Below the pieces are notes generated by a model. It saw nothing but the letters and a program-made list of their open reading frames with translations, was not told the origin of the DNA and ran no database searches. Made by a program: the position numbers and the translations under genes. Positions 43,165-51,537 of a DNA stretch of 64,000 bases are shown here, piece after piece. Within the stretch, counting starts at the first letter, position 1, and every line of letters begins with the position of its first letter. Source of the stretch: JACMRP01 sp047302465 (GTDB taxonomy: Bacteria; Bdellovibrionota; Bdellovibrionia; Bdellovibrionales; Bdellovibrionaceae); assembly GCF_047302465.1 (NCBI RefSeq), contig NZ_CP178621.1, forward strand, positions 806,001 to 870,000. Reading direction: 5' to 3'.

Positions 43165-43568
43165 TAACGAGAGCCCCAGCCGCTTAGGTTCACAATCATG
43201 CGTCCTGTGTGAGTAAAGATCACAAGACGGCCTGCTTTGAAGCCTTCTGTCCAAGGACTAAAGCGAACGCGGATGGTGCAATACGTATTTGGCGGCAACA
43301 CCGACGGGCAGCCGTGATATGCAGAGAAATCTGCGCCAGCAGTTGCGATTTGTTGAATCACCAAATCACCCGGCCCATTGTTAGTCAGGTTGAAGTCCGC
43401 ATAGCGTGGCATGTGTCTTGAGGTCGTGCCAAAGTTATAAGAATAGAACTGATCCTGTAGGGTAGAAACGCCCTCAGAGTTCACTTCCAAAGTGACGGTC
43501 TGAGAATCCATTGCCAGAGCCGAAGTGGAAAGAAGCAAAGCTGTCGCCAACGAAAGTAGTAATTTCAT
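43161..43568 (-). CDS. Small exported beta-sandwich-like protein
   Basis: 135 residues with a signal peptide (cleavage near ALA-M). The mature part looks like one immunoglobulin-like (ASPM/HYDIN or choice-of-anchor type) domain: FNLTNNGPGDLVIQQI, a conserved Cys pair (HGCPSVLPPNTYCTI), then VRFSPWTEGFKAGRL. Such domains bind or anchor exported proteins. GGAGGAAC precedes the ATG. It converges with the gene at 42340. Confidence 0.72.
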   Translation of the reverse strand: MKLLLSLATALLLSTSALAMDSQTVTLEVNSEGVSTLQDQFYSYNFGTTSRHMPRYADFNLTNNGPGDLVIQQIATAGADFSAYHGCPSVLPPNTYCTIRVRFSPWTEGFKAGRLVIFTHTGRMIVNLSGWGSRY

Positions 43569-43695
43569 AGAAGTTCCTCCTTGTTTATTAACATTGCATC
43601 CCGAAAGGCCCGTAAATACAAGGTTCTGATGCTCTGCTCTTGCTTTTTAGCTGCTCCCTTAGTAATCCCAAGGCATTGAAAAGTGAGGTTTAAAA

Positions 43696-44190
43696 ATGGG
43701 TGATTTGGAATTCTATCTTTACAAAGTTCCTTCTGAAGTCGGCGATTGGTTGGCAGTATTTGAAAGCGATGAAATGGTCTTCTTGGGAAGCTACAATCCT
43801 GGCAAAGCTGCGCTTGAAAAAGATTTGGGTGAGTTCCTTCACAAGCACTACCACTTCCATATTGGAAAGTTCCAACCGGTAAAATGGACCAAGGGCAATT
43901 TCTGGAAAAAGAAGCACAAGCTTAAGCTTCAAGGAACAGAATTCCAAATGAAGGTATGGTTGGAACTATTGAATATTCCTCATGGCACAACTGTGACTTA
44001 TTCTGATGTGGCTAAAAAAATCAAAAAGCCAAAAGCGATCCGTGCGGTGGGTACAGCGATTGGTCAAAACCCAATTTGCGTGTGGATCCCATGTCACCGT
44101 GTGATCGGTAAGAACGGCAACATCTTCAAATACCGTGGCGGCACTGAAACCAAAGTCGGTCTTTTAAAAGCCGAAGGATTTCTGGCTTAA
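43696..44190 (+). CDS. ogt: Methylated-DNA-protein-cysteine methyltransferase
   Basis: 164 residues. The alkyl-acceptor Cys133 lies in the invariant PCHRV motif, and the Arg finger helix is YSDVAKKIKKPKAIRAVG. The N-terminal domain (about 1-75) is the variable ribonuclease-like part. The enzyme removes alkyl groups from O6-methylguanine in one suicidal turnover. GAGG lies about ten bases before the ATG. The stop overlaps the convergent Rrf2 gene by four bases. Confidence 0.94.
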   Translation: MGDLEFYLYKVPSEVGDWLAVFESDEMVFLGSYNPGKAALEKDLGEFLHKHYHFHIGKFQPVKWTKGNFWKKKHKLKLQGTEFQMKVWLELLNIPHGTTVTYSDVAKKIKKPKAIRAVGTAIGQNPICVWIPCHRVIGKNGNIFKYRGGTETKVGLLKAEGFLA

Positions 44191-44606
44191 GTTTTAGAAA
44201 CTTTTGAAGTCAGGTCAGAAAGGCGGATCTTGGCTAGGTAAACCATCGAGTGATCCTCGAAGCCTTCAATAACATCCGCCATAATTTCTTTCATATTACA
44301 GCTGACCAAGCAGGATTTGGTTGGCTCTTTTTCAGACGTACAGATCAATTTTTTATCAGTCGTCGTCGCCATGTAAATATCTTTGAGCGTGATTTCTTTT
44401 GGTGGTTTTGCCAGAAGCACGCCACCAGCTTTTCCTTTAAAGGATTCCAAGAGGCCGGCCTCAGCCAGTTTCGCCAGTAAACGGCGAACGACCGTCGGGT
44501 TGGTACGGATACTCTCCGCCAACTGTTCTGACGTCATTTTCTCGTCCTTATGGAAGGCAAGAACGGTCATTATATGAACTGAGGCTGAAAACCTTTGGTC
44601 ATTCAT
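44187..44606 (-). CDS. Rrf2-family transcription regulator with three Cys
   Basis: 139 residues. The winged helix-turn-helix of the Rrf2 family is at about 8-65 (TSEQLAESIRTNPTVVRRLLAKL is split here as TSEQLAESIRT and NPTVVRRLLAKL). It is followed by the wing and the dimer helix. Three Cys (89, 99, 103) could bind an iron-sulfur cluster or act as a redox switch, although the spacing differs from IscR and NsrR. It is divergent from a nitroreductase gene that it probably controls. No ribosome site is visible, and a -10 box ends seven bases before the ATG. Confidence 0.88.
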   Translation of the reverse strand: MNDQRFSASVHIMTVLAFHKDEKMTSEQLAESIRTNPTVVRRLLAKLAEAGLLESFKGKAGGVLLAKPPKEITLKDIYMATTTDKKLICTSEKEPTKSCLVSCNMKEIMADVIEGFEDHSMVYLAKIRLSDLTSKVSKT

Positions 44607-44612
44607 AGGTTA

Positions 44613-44641
44613 AGTATAGGGTATTTCTCAGGTATAGACAA
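44613..44641 (-). promoter_or_regulatory. Promoter of the Rrf2 gene
   Basis: On the - strand TTGTCT (44636-44641), 17 bases, TATACT (44613-44618). The start point would be at the ATG itself (44606), implying a leaderless message. Confidence 0.6.
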
Positions 44642-44660
44642 TAGACCTTAATTGTAACTT

Positions 44661-44677
44661 TATCTGTTGCATTTAAA
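44661..44677 (+). promoter_or_regulatory. Direct repeat in the Rrf2/nitroreductase gap, copy 1 (operator candidate)
   Basis: The 17-base sequence TATCTGTTGCATTTAAA, overlapping the -35 box of the nitroreductase promoter. The second copy starts 42 bases later, about four helical turns. Confidence 0.65.
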
Positions 44678-44695
44678 TGGCCTTAGGGTCATAAT
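44667..44695 (+). promoter_or_regulatory. Promoter of the nitroreductase gene
   Basis: TTGCAT (44667-44672), 17 bases, CATAAT (44690-44695). The -35 box lies within operator candidate copy 1. Confidence 0.65.
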
Positions 44696-44702
44696 GTGCG
44701 TG

Positions 44703-44719
44703 TATCTGTTGCATTTAAA
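44703..44719 (+). promoter_or_regulatory. Direct repeat in the Rrf2/nitroreductase gap, copy 2 (operator candidate)
   Basis: An exact second copy of TATCTGTTGCATTTAAA placed at about +1 to +17 of the predicted nitroreductase transcript, where a bound repressor would block start or escape. Confidence 0.65.
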
Positions 44720-44738
44720 AGGATGTTAAGGAGACCCC

Positions 44739-45383
44739 ATGAATCATTCTGAGATTAAACAAGCCCTCGAGTGGCGCTATGCCACAAAACGTTTTGACGC
44801 TACAAAAAAGATATCTGAAGCCGACTGGAAAATCCTGGAAGACTCCCTGAAATTAGCCCCTTCCTCTTATGGAGTTCAGCCTTGGAAATTCCTGGTAGTT
44901 CAGAATCCTGCTTTGCGTGAAAAGCTCAGAGAGGTCTCTTGGAACCAAACACAGGTGACAGACTCTAGCCACTACGTCGTCCTTCTTTATAAAGAACAGA
45001 TGGATGAGCCCCATGTGCAGAAGTATGTTGATCGCATCGCCGAGGTGCGCGGTGTTTCTCAAGAAAGCTTAGATGGTTACAAACAGGTGATGTTGCAAAA
45101 CCTGGTGCTAACGCCAAATCCTAAAAAGATAGAAAACTGGGCTCAGCGCCAATCGTATATTGCGATGGGCTTTTTGTTAGAGACTGCGGCGCTCTTAAAA
45201 ATCGATGCCTGCCCGATGGAGGGGCTAGATCCCGCGGCTTATGACAAAATTCTCGAACTTGAAGGTTCTGGTTGGAAAACCGTTGCTACTGTGGCGTTGG
45301 GATATCGTCATCAAGAGGACGCATATCAGAACAACAAAAAAGTTCGCTTTGATGATGATCACTTGATCAAATTCATCCGTTAG
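44739..45383 (+). CDS. FMN-dependent NAD(P)H nitroreductase, NfsB-like
   Basis: 214 residues. The flavin-site start is RYATKRFDATKKIS (compare NfsB RHSTKAFDASKKLT), with SSYGVQPWKFLVV and the C-terminal VALGYRHQEDAYQ phosphate-binding segment. It reduces nitroaromatics, quinones or flavins with NAD(P)H in the cytoplasm. AAGGAG lies eight bases before the ATG. It is divergent from the Rrf2 regulator and its promoter carries two copies of a 17-base repeat, suggesting redox or electrophile induction. Confidence 0.9.
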   Translation: MNHSEIKQALEWRYATKRFDATKKISEADWKILEDSLKLAPSSYGVQPWKFLVVQNPALREKLREVSWNQTQVTDSSHYVVLLYKEQMDEPHVQKYVDRIAEVRGVSQESLDGYKQVMLQNLVLTPNPKKIENWAQRQSYIAMGFLLETAALLKIDACPMEGLDPAAYDKILELEGSGWKTVATVALGYRHQEDAYQNNKKVRFDDDHLIKFIR

Positions 45384-45397
45384 GTCCATACTGGGCC

Positions 45398-46486
45398 ATG
45401 CCCAAAAGAGTCCTTCAATCTTGTCTTTCAAAATCATGGGGCGGCCTTGAAATGGTCGCCTATGAAAATGCTATTTCTCTGACGAAGAACGGTTTTGAGT
45501 GTCATACTCTTTGTTTTGAGGGCTCTCCGCTAGAGCAGCATCTTAAGGCGTTGAATCTTTCCACGGTCAGCATTCGTAAAAAGCCTTTTGATTTTTTGAA
45601 AGTGCGAAGTTTTATCAAAAAACACGGCATTCAGTATTTTCTAGTGCAGATGCTGAAAGATTTGAAACTTCTTTCAGTTGCCGCCATCGGGATTCCTGAA
45701 ATCAATATGATTGCGATTGCACATATGTTTATCGGTGTGAATAAGAAAGATTTCATTCACCGCTGGGTCTATGGAAAATTGCAGACTCTTATTTGCCTGA
45801 CTCAAAATCACAAAGAGAATCTTCTAGAATTCCTGCCTTTAAAAGAAAGTCAGATTGCGGTCCTTCCAAATTTCGTGGACTGCGAAAAGTTTAACCCAAG
45901 AAATCGTTCTGAAGAAGTGCGTGCAAGTATGGGCGGCATGCCTGGAATTCCTTTGATGGGAACGGCGTCTCGCTTGGATCCGCAAAAAGGGCAGGGCGTT
46001 GCTTTAGAGGCTCTAAAGATCCTGAAACAGAAAAACATTCCTTTGCGGCTTGTGATTGTTGGTGAAAATACCAAGAACGAAATGAACTACCTCGATGTGC
46101 TAAAAAAGATGTCCAAAGATTTGGGCATCGAGGACCTTGTGCATTTCACAGGCTATCGCTCGGATATGGATAAAATCATCGCGTCGTTGGATGTTCTTCT
46201 AATGCCTTCAGACCGAGAAACTTTTGGTCGCGTTCTTATTGAAGCCATGGCTTCGAAAACCCCAGTAATTGCGACCAATGCCGGCGGTGTTCCCAACATC
46301 ATCGACAACAATATCAATGGTCTTTTAGTAGAGCCGAAAAATCCACAAGACTTAGCTATCGCAATGGAAAAATTGGCGACCCAAACGGACCTCCGCCAAA
46401 CCCTTGCTGAAGGCGGTTACCAAAAGGCTCAATCGACTTACTCTAAAGACGTCGTAGAGAAAAAGTTCCTCGGTTTCTTCGATTAA
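45398..46486 (+). CDS. Family 4 glycosyltransferase
   Basis: 362 residues with a GT-B fold. The N-terminal Rossmann half has GGLEMVAYENAISL, and the C-terminal half has the donor-binding sequence LLMPSDRETFGRVLIEAMAS with the conserved Glu pair, then GGVPNIIDNNINGLLV. It would add a sugar from a nucleotide donor to lipopolysaccharide, lipid or another envelope acceptor at the inner membrane. It follows the nitroreductase by 15 bases, so the two may share a transcript, but no functional link is evident. Confidence 0.88.
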   Translation: MPKRVLQSCLSKSWGGLEMVAYENAISLTKNGFECHTLCFEGSPLEQHLKALNLSTVSIRKKPFDFLKVRSFIKKHGIQYFLVQMLKDLKLLSVAAIGIPEINMIAIAHMFIGVNKKDFIHRWVYGKLQTLICLTQNHKENLLEFLPLKESQIAVLPNFVDCEKFNPRNRSEEVRASMGGMPGIPLMGTASRLDPQKGQGVALEALKILKQKNIPLRLVIVGENTKNEMNYLDVLKKMSKDLGIEDLVHFTGYRSDMDKIIASLDVLLMPSDRETFGRVLIEAMASKTPVIATNAGGVPNIIDNNINGLLVEPKNPQDLAIAMEKLATQTDLRQTLAEGGYQKAQSTYSKDVVEKKFLGFFD

Positions 46487-46653
46487 TTCCGACTTTCTTT
46501 TAGTCGCTTTTCTAAACCTATAAACTCTTGATTAGAGGGTAAGTTTTAGGATTGTGACTAATGTTTTTATAGACGAAATTCATTCTGAGAATCTGCGTTC
46601 AAAAATTTGTGCAAATGAGTGGCTGGGGATATTCTTTGATTGAGGGCCAACTT

Positions 46654-47550
46654 ATGAAAACGATTTTCAGTCAAAAAGGCCAATCGCTAATTCAAGTAAT
46701 TATATCGATGGCTATATCAATGATCATACTTTCTGCCATTGCCTCTACTATGGTGGCGCAACAGAAAGAGGTGAAGGGCTTAGGTGAAGTTATTGCCAGT
46801 AAAGACCTGCAGTCCGTGCTGACTGCGACTCTGACAAAAAGCTCTGCATGCCTATTCTCTATAAATACGCCGTCTCCGGCGTCATTTGATTCGACCAGTT
46901 TGCCACAGAAGATAACGATTCCTAAGATTTATACTTCTGCAAGCTACGCGGCTCCTGCGGTGGTCGAACAAAACAAAGCGGTGTCACCCTTTGCTTCCAC
47001 TTTGGTTGCAGAAAATATAGAACTGAACATCAAATCCGGTACGGGCAATACCTACTTGGCCGAGTGGCAGATTCATTTTGCAGCAACAAGTTTGGTCAGG
47101 GCACTAAAGCCTGTTGTTGTTTCAACCATCTTAGCCGTGGATACGACGGTGCCTGCGGTTGCCAGAATCATTGGCTGCCACGGATCGGCTTCGGGGATGA
47201 GTATTTACACAAAAGACTATGATTTGCTAGCAAGCAACTCTTTAACTTTACCAGAAGGGCAGTTTCTGGTGCTTTTAAACTCACGAGTAAAGCCGACGAT
47301 AGCTTCAGCAGACTACTCTTATATGATTCAGTTAAAAACCGATGAGGGGCCCACGGAAATTCAAACGGGCTTTGCCGACGTCGGCGGGACTTCAGGGGCT
47401 GGGACCAAAGAAGTCAGTGGTTCTAGCTTTGGCTACATCACAGTTCCAGCCTATGGGACGACACTCAAGTATCAAGTGACAGAAAACACGGTCTCTCCGG
47501 GGGCTATCGATAATACGTACATCCATGTGACTGTGGTGCAGATTCAGTAG
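46654..47550 (+). CDS. Pilin-like (type IV prepilin signal) protein, unusual at position 5
   Basis: 298 residues from the ATG at 46654 with GAGGGCC upstream. The N-terminus has a type III signal: short positively charged leader, QKG then QSLIQVIISMAISMIIL. Cleavage would be after Gly, leaving Gln at +1 and Gln at +5 where most pilins have Phe and Glu. A single hydrophobic helix then leads to a large beta-rich C-terminal domain. It may be a minor pilin or pseudopilin for pili or a type II system, but no partner gene lies nearby. Confidence 0.72.
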   Translation: MKTIFSQKGQSLIQVIISMAISMIILSAIASTMVAQQKEVKGLGEVIASKDLQSVLTATLTKSSACLFSINTPSPASFDSTSLPQKITIPKIYTSASYAAPAVVEQNKAVSPFASTLVAENIELNIKSGTGNTYLAEWQIHFAATSLVRALKPVVVSTILAVDTTVPAVARIIGCHGSASGMSIYTKDYDLLASNSLTLPEGQFLVLLNSRVKPTIASADYSYMIQLKTDEGPTEIQTGFADVGGTSGAGTKEVSGSSFGYITVPAYGTTLKYQVTENTVSPGAIDNTYIHVTVVQIQ

Positions 47551-47616
47551 TAATTTCTTGTCCCTTATTGGGTATTTTGTTTCCCAAGTCCGGCATTGTG
47601 GGACAATATCAAATCT

Positions 47617-48261
47617 ATGTATAAGAGTATTGTTTCCATTCTGTTTTTTGTTCTGTCCTGCACACCTAAAACTGAAAAACCGGTTTCTGTAGAAAAACCG
47701 GAACCAGAGGTTTTGGTAAAAATCGAATCGCGCATCCTGCAAGGGGCTGACAAAGTCGAAGCCAGATACGAGTTGACTGAAAATGATTGCCGCGTTGCTT
47801 GGCAAACTAACTCAGAAAAGAAAGATCAGGTGCTTGAGGTTCACCTCAAAAACCGCACTGAATGCAAGTTGCCATTTAATCAAGCGGCTAGCCTTCATGA
47901 AAAAGTCCTTTCGAGAATACTCAAAGATTATGCTGCTACAAACATCAAAAGCATTTCAACGAATGGACTAAAGAGTCTTCAACCGGATGGTAGTTGGAAT
48001 TTAATTGTTGCCAAAGCGGCTGAGCAGTCTGCTGATTATCAAGACTTTCGAAAAAATTATCCAAAACATAAATCTCAAAAGTCTACGAATAGGATTTTAG
48101 TAGACCTTATTCACCAAACCCAAGTTCACGCGCCTTTTAAAGAAATGCTTGCTAAGCTCAATCTTCATTTTGAATTAGAGAGCGTTGAAAAAGTATTTCA
48201 AACACAAGATGGGCAAATTGATGATGCCGGAGCCTTCTGGTGGAGGCCCACTCAAAAATAG
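47617..48261 (+). CDS. Lipoprotein, unknown
   Basis: 214 residues from the ATG at 47617. Lipoprotein signal with lipobox FVLSC near residues 11-15. A Lys/Pro/Glu linker follows, then a mixed alpha/beta domain with two further Cys (NDCRVAW and TECKLPF) that may form a disulfide. I do not recognise the domain. The next gene is convergent and the two share a terminator. Confidence 0.72.
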   Translation: MYKSIVSILFFVLSCTPKTEKPVSVEKPEPEVLVKIESRILQGADKVEARYELTENDCRVAWQTNSEKKDQVLEVHLKNRTECKLPFNQAASLHEKVLSRILKDYAATNIKSISTNGLKSLQPDGSWNLIVAKAAEQSADYQDFRKNYPKHKSQKSTNRILVDLIHQTQVHAPFKEMLAKLNLHFELESVEKVFQTQDGQIDDAGAFWWRPTQK

Positions 48262-48292
48262 AAAGCCACTGATCACTAAATCAGTGGTTTAC
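48262..48292. terminator. Bidirectional terminator between two convergent lipoprotein genes
   Basis: CCACTGAT (48266-48273) pairs with ATCAGTGG (48280-48287), extended by AA/TT with a G-T. Short A/T flanks lie on both sides, and it overlaps the stop of the gene at 48289. Confidence 0.8.
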
Positions 48293-48717
48293 CTAAGATA
48301 GATGCAACTGACGTTTGAGCAAAGCTGTAGGCGGGAAGTGCTTAATCTCTTATATGCGCCTGATGGGCGCAATTCAACGCAACCGACGCTGCCGTTGTTG
48401 CAACTTAAAAAGTTCATCGTACCAGAAGCCTGCGAACCTTGAACCAGCACTTGGCAGGTACAGCTTCCGACGGTTCCTGAAGTAATGTACGCCTCAGAGG
48501 TAACACCAAATTGTGCAGCTCTTAAGTCCACTGAAAAGACGTTGCCTTCTTCAGTCCACACGCCAAAAATACTTTTCGATGAGGGGTCGGTGTCGGAGCC
48601 AGTTCCAGCGGTGCCGGCGTCTGAATCCGATGTAGAGTTTGATGCATCACTACCTTTTCCACAGGCAGAAAGTAGTAAGGCCAAGCAAGTAATACCAAGG
48701 ACGATAAGCAGTCTCAT
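48289..48717 (-). CDS. Small lipoprotein with Ser/Asp linker, unknown
   Basis: 142 residues. Lipoprotein signal with lipobox LSAC. A linker rich in Ser, Asp, Gly and Thr (about 20-48) leads to a domain of about 90 residues with six Cys, including GSCTCQVLV and NFLSCNNGSVGC. These probably pair as disulfides. No known family is recognised. AAGGAG precedes the ATG. Confidence 0.75.
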   Translation of the reverse strand: MRLLIVLGITCLALLLSACGKGSDASNSTSDSDAGTAGTGSDTDPSSKSIFGVWTEEGNVFSVDLRAAQFGVTSEAYITSGTVGSCTCQVLVQGSQASGTMNFLSCNNGSVGCVELRPSGAYKRLSTSRLQLCSNVSCIYLR

Positions 48718-49035
48718 AAGTTACTCCTTGTTACTTATTTGAAGCTTACTTATAGCTTAGCATTATTGTCTCAGGAGTATCCTAATCCGATACAATAAGT
48801 CTCAAAATGAGATAAGAAATAATCAAGGTTGGTGCGTGCAGTAAATGGCTACTGAACAAGATGTTTATAAGTGTATAAAGCCCGATCATTTCTGAGCAGG
48901 TTTTGTAAAGGCCTCTTGAGTATCGCCGCCAGCGCTGGTTCCGCAGAGCATCACGCAAAAAATCACCAAAGTGACACCGAAAAACTCGGCACAAAGTTTG
49001 CTCCACCTTTCGGTTGCCCAAAGGGGGGAATCAAA
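48718..49035. other. 318-base gap without a gene
   Basis: Between the divergent starts at 48717 and 49036. The frame of the + gene is open back to 48871 but shows no ribosome site there. The region presumably holds both promoters; I see no clear boxes, palindromes or terminators. Confidence 0.6.
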
Positions 49036-50628
49036 ATGCACCAGAAAATTAAAAACGCTTTTGCGATTTTGTTGATCGCAACAGCGGGGCTTGGCGTCGT
49101 CGCAAACGCTGCACCTGCTGAGAAAACCACTGCGACTTTGACTCGAAGTGCCGCATCTGGCACCGAAGTTTCAGAGACCTTAACTAAAAATATTTATCGC
49201 CAAGAATCTGTTCAAGTGCCTTACACGGTTCAAGAGCCTTACCAGGACACAGAGACTTACTACGAAAATGTGCCGTACCAAGAGACCGAAAGTTACTACG
49301 AAAACGTTCCTTATCAAGATCAAGAAACTTACACAGACTACGAAGAATACTACGAGCAAGAATATCGCTGCGAAGAGCGCAGCCGTGATGAACGTATTTG
49401 TCACGACAAAGAAAGCTGCCACATTGCCCCTGGAACCAATCCAGACGGAAGCCCACGCCGTGTTTGCACCACTCAACCAGTGTGCGAAACCATTACACGT
49501 CGTTATCAAGACTGTGACTATGTGCCGGTACGCCGTACGCGTGCAGTTGAAAGAACTCGTTGGGTGACTCGTTACCGTCAAGAGCTTCGTCATCGCACGG
49601 TGACTCGTTATCGCCAAGAACAGCGTACTCGCACAGTCACTCGTTACCGTGACAAAGAAGTTTGCTGTAAGACAGAAATCAGAACTGTCTTTGATCACCA
49701 ATTCCAATTGCCAGTCCGCGTGGTTTTCCCAGCAGAAACTGTTCTAGCTGGAGCCGAGCAAGAAACCTTCTCTGTCGAGTTTACAGGTAGCGAATCAAGC
49801 CCATCTGTAAAGCTAACTCCGAAGAAAGTTCTTTTTGGCTACGAAGTTGAACGTCAAGATGTGAATGGCGCTGGTATTGTCGTGACTTTAAAGCGTGTCG
49901 CTTTGTACTCCCAAGATCAATTGGGTGTTGCGACTATTAAGGGACTTGGTTTACAAGCAATCAAAGAAGGCTCAGTCATCCGTTTCACAGACGAAGGACT
50001 TCGTCCGCGTGTTGACACTGCCTACAGCTATCAAGTGTTTGAAGTCGGAACGACTGACATCCTTGCTCAAGGCTCTGTTGTTGCTCAAGCGGCTCAAGTC
50101 AGTATTCCATTACAAGTAATTCTAACTGAAAACAAAACTTACCAAGTCGACATTCGTCTTTTCAGAAAAGGCCTTCCGTTGGCGGCAGACATCGATACTG
50201 TGATCTCTGCGACTCAAACGGTGTCTTCGTTGAAAAATGCCAGCGTCTATATGGATAAGTCTCAGATCGGCAGATTTGAAATTCGTGGCGAAAAAGAAGA
50301 CTCTCGTTTGTTCTTCCGTGATCAAGCTCCGAAAGACGAAGGCGTTAGCACTCTTTACCGCATCGAAGTGATCGTTGGCGAGAAAGACGGCCAAGTGGTT
50401 TCTACAAAAGAAATCGCGCTTGAAAATATGCCTCTTTCAACGAATAACTTCTATCGCTTGATGTTGGGATCTGATCTTGGCGTTCCATCACAAATTCTGA
50501 AAGACAAAGTTCGTGATGGTAAAACAATCAGCGTACGTGTGACTGTTGTAAGACAGCACGTTGGTTTAAATGAAGGGGTGCCAGTGTCTTTGAAGATCGA
50601 GCACTCTTCTCGTATCCGCAAAGAGTAG
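49036..50628 (+). CDS. Exported protein with Tyr/Glu and Arg/Tyr repeat blocks, unknown
   Basis: 530 residues from the ATG at 49036, behind AAGGGGGGAA. Signal peptide with cleavage near ANA-A. Residues about 55-115 are Tyr/Glu/Gln-rich repeats (YYENVPYQ and similar). A Cys-containing segment follows (six or more Cys), then basic repeats (three copies of TRYRQE or a close form, about 170-205). From about 220 a beta-rich C-terminal part of some 300 residues reads like two or three Ig-like domains. The opposed charge of the repeat blocks suggests self-assembly or wall binding. The family is not recognised. Confidence 0.75.
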   Translation: MHQKIKNAFAILLIATAGLGVVANAAPAEKTTATLTRSAASGTEVSETLTKNIYRQESVQVPYTVQEPYQDTETYYENVPYQETESYYENVPYQDQETYTDYEEYYEQEYRCEERSRDERICHDKESCHIAPGTNPDGSPRRVCTTQPVCETITRRYQDCDYVPVRRTRAVERTRWVTRYRQELRHRTVTRYRQEQRTRTVTRYRDKEVCCKTEIRTVFDHQFQLPVRVVFPAETVLAGAEQETFSVEFTGSESSPSVKLTPKKVLFGYEVERQDVNGAGIVVTLKRVALYSQDQLGVATIKGLGLQAIKEGSVIRFTDEGLRPRVDTAYSYQVFEVGTTDILAQGSVVAQAAQVSIPLQVILTENKTYQVDIRLFRKGLPLAADIDTVISATQTVSSLKNASVYMDKSQIGRFEIRGEKEDSRLFFRDQAPKDEGVSTLYRIEVIVGEKDGQVVSTKEIALENMPLSTNNFYRLMLGSDLGVPSQILKDKVRDGKTISVRVTVVRQHVGLNEGVPVSLKIEHSSRIRKE

Positions 50629-50643
50629 TTTCTATTTTGGGAT

Positions 50644-51465
50644 TCAGTAGACCGCAAGCTCTGCTGCGGTCTTTTGAATCCAAGGTAAGTGGAAATACGT
50701 CGAAATATAAATAGCCTGATATCGGCAAATGTCGAAATCAGGCTTTTTTCTTGCCTCTTGATCAAGACTGTAAACCGCAGAAGCCACGCCCATTACAACT
50801 CTTCGGTCATCGATTTTTGCAAAGGCAGGGCCTCCGGAATCTCCAAAGCAAATTCCGTGTCCATTTTGCTGACTCACTGAAAACTGAGAAGTCGCGGTTG
50901 TTATCTCTGGCTCATTTATTGTCACTTGTGTATAGCGAAGAGTGCCGCCTTGCCGTTCGGTAATGTCTTTACGCCCGGTCACAGTGCCATACCCTGTCGC
51001 ATAGAATGTTCTTCCTGCATCAGCAAGATCTTGCTCTGTCGGAAGAGGCATAGGTTCAAATCCTGCTGGCGGATATCCATCAAAGCGAAGAATCGCCAAA
51101 TCTTTTCGATCTGCATAGGATTTTGGATTGTATGCATGCACGCGGATGTTTGTTACGTGACGGACAAGGGACTGATTCACTTTAGGATTCTTGGTGAAGA
51201 AGATCGCATATTCGGATGGCACTCCCGTATTTGCACAATGAGCGGCCGTTAAAACCAAATTATTAGCAATCAAAGTCCCCGTGCAGAGAACTCCTTCTTT
51301 GGAGTTGTAGATAGCCACAACGTGCTTTGCGAATATTTCTTTATCAACAACCTGACCGCCTACGATTGAAGCGTCGTCAGTACCAGAATGAATGAGGGTG
51401 GGGTTTTTATTAGGCCCGCAGGCTGCGAGCGGCATTAAGAAAAGTAGAGTAATTACCTTTTTCAT
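50644..51465 (-). CDS. Trypsin-like (S1) serine protease lipoprotein
   Basis: 273 residues from the ATG at 51465 (longer in-frame starts exist but break the signal). Lipoprotein signal with lipobox LAAC. The mature-form start IVGG is at residues 34-37. The catalytic triad is His76 (TAAHC), Asp122 (DLAIL) and Ser210 (GDSGGP). Two or three Cys pairs are possible. It would be activated by cleavage before IVGG and act at the envelope or outside. No ribosome site is obvious. The gene is convergent with the repeat protein at 49036. Confidence 0.92.
   Translation of the reverse strand: MKKVITLLFLMPLAACGPNKNPTLIHSGTDDASIVGGQVVDKEIFAKHVVAIYNSKEGVLCTGTLIANNLVLTAAHCANTGVPSEYAIFFTKNPKVNQSLVRHVTNIRVHAYNPKSYADRKDLAILRFDGYPPAGFEPMPLPTEQDLADAGRTFYATGYGTVTGRKDITERQGGTLRYTQVTINEPEITTATSQFSVSQQNGHGICFGDSGGPAFAKIDDRRVVMGVASAVYSLDQEARKKPDFDICRYQAIYISTYFHLPWIQKTAAELAVY
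50649..50676 (+). terminator. Terminator of the repeat-protein gene
   Basis: AGACCGCA (50649-50656) pairs with TGCGGTCT (50665-50672) followed by TTTT. It lies inside the 3' end of the convergent protease gene. Confidence 0.75.
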
Positions 51466-51502
51466 GGGGATTTTTAAATCAAGCTCCATGAAACAGAACA
51501 AG

Positions 51503-51531
51503 TGAAGATTCAGTCATTGACTGAATCTTCA
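51503..51531. repeat. Perfect 29-bp palindrome (14-bp arms)
   Basis: Bases 51503-51516 and 51518-51531 are exact reverse complements around T51517. It lies between the desaturase stop and the protease start, both on -. No T-run follows, so it is more likely an operator or mRNA processing hairpin than a terminator. Confidence 0.8.
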
Positions 51532-51537
51532 ATGTCG

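Noticed and set aside
48871..49035. Earlier start for the Tyr/Arg repeat protein
   Set aside because: No ribosome site; the ATG at 49036 has AAGGGGGG and a signal peptide.
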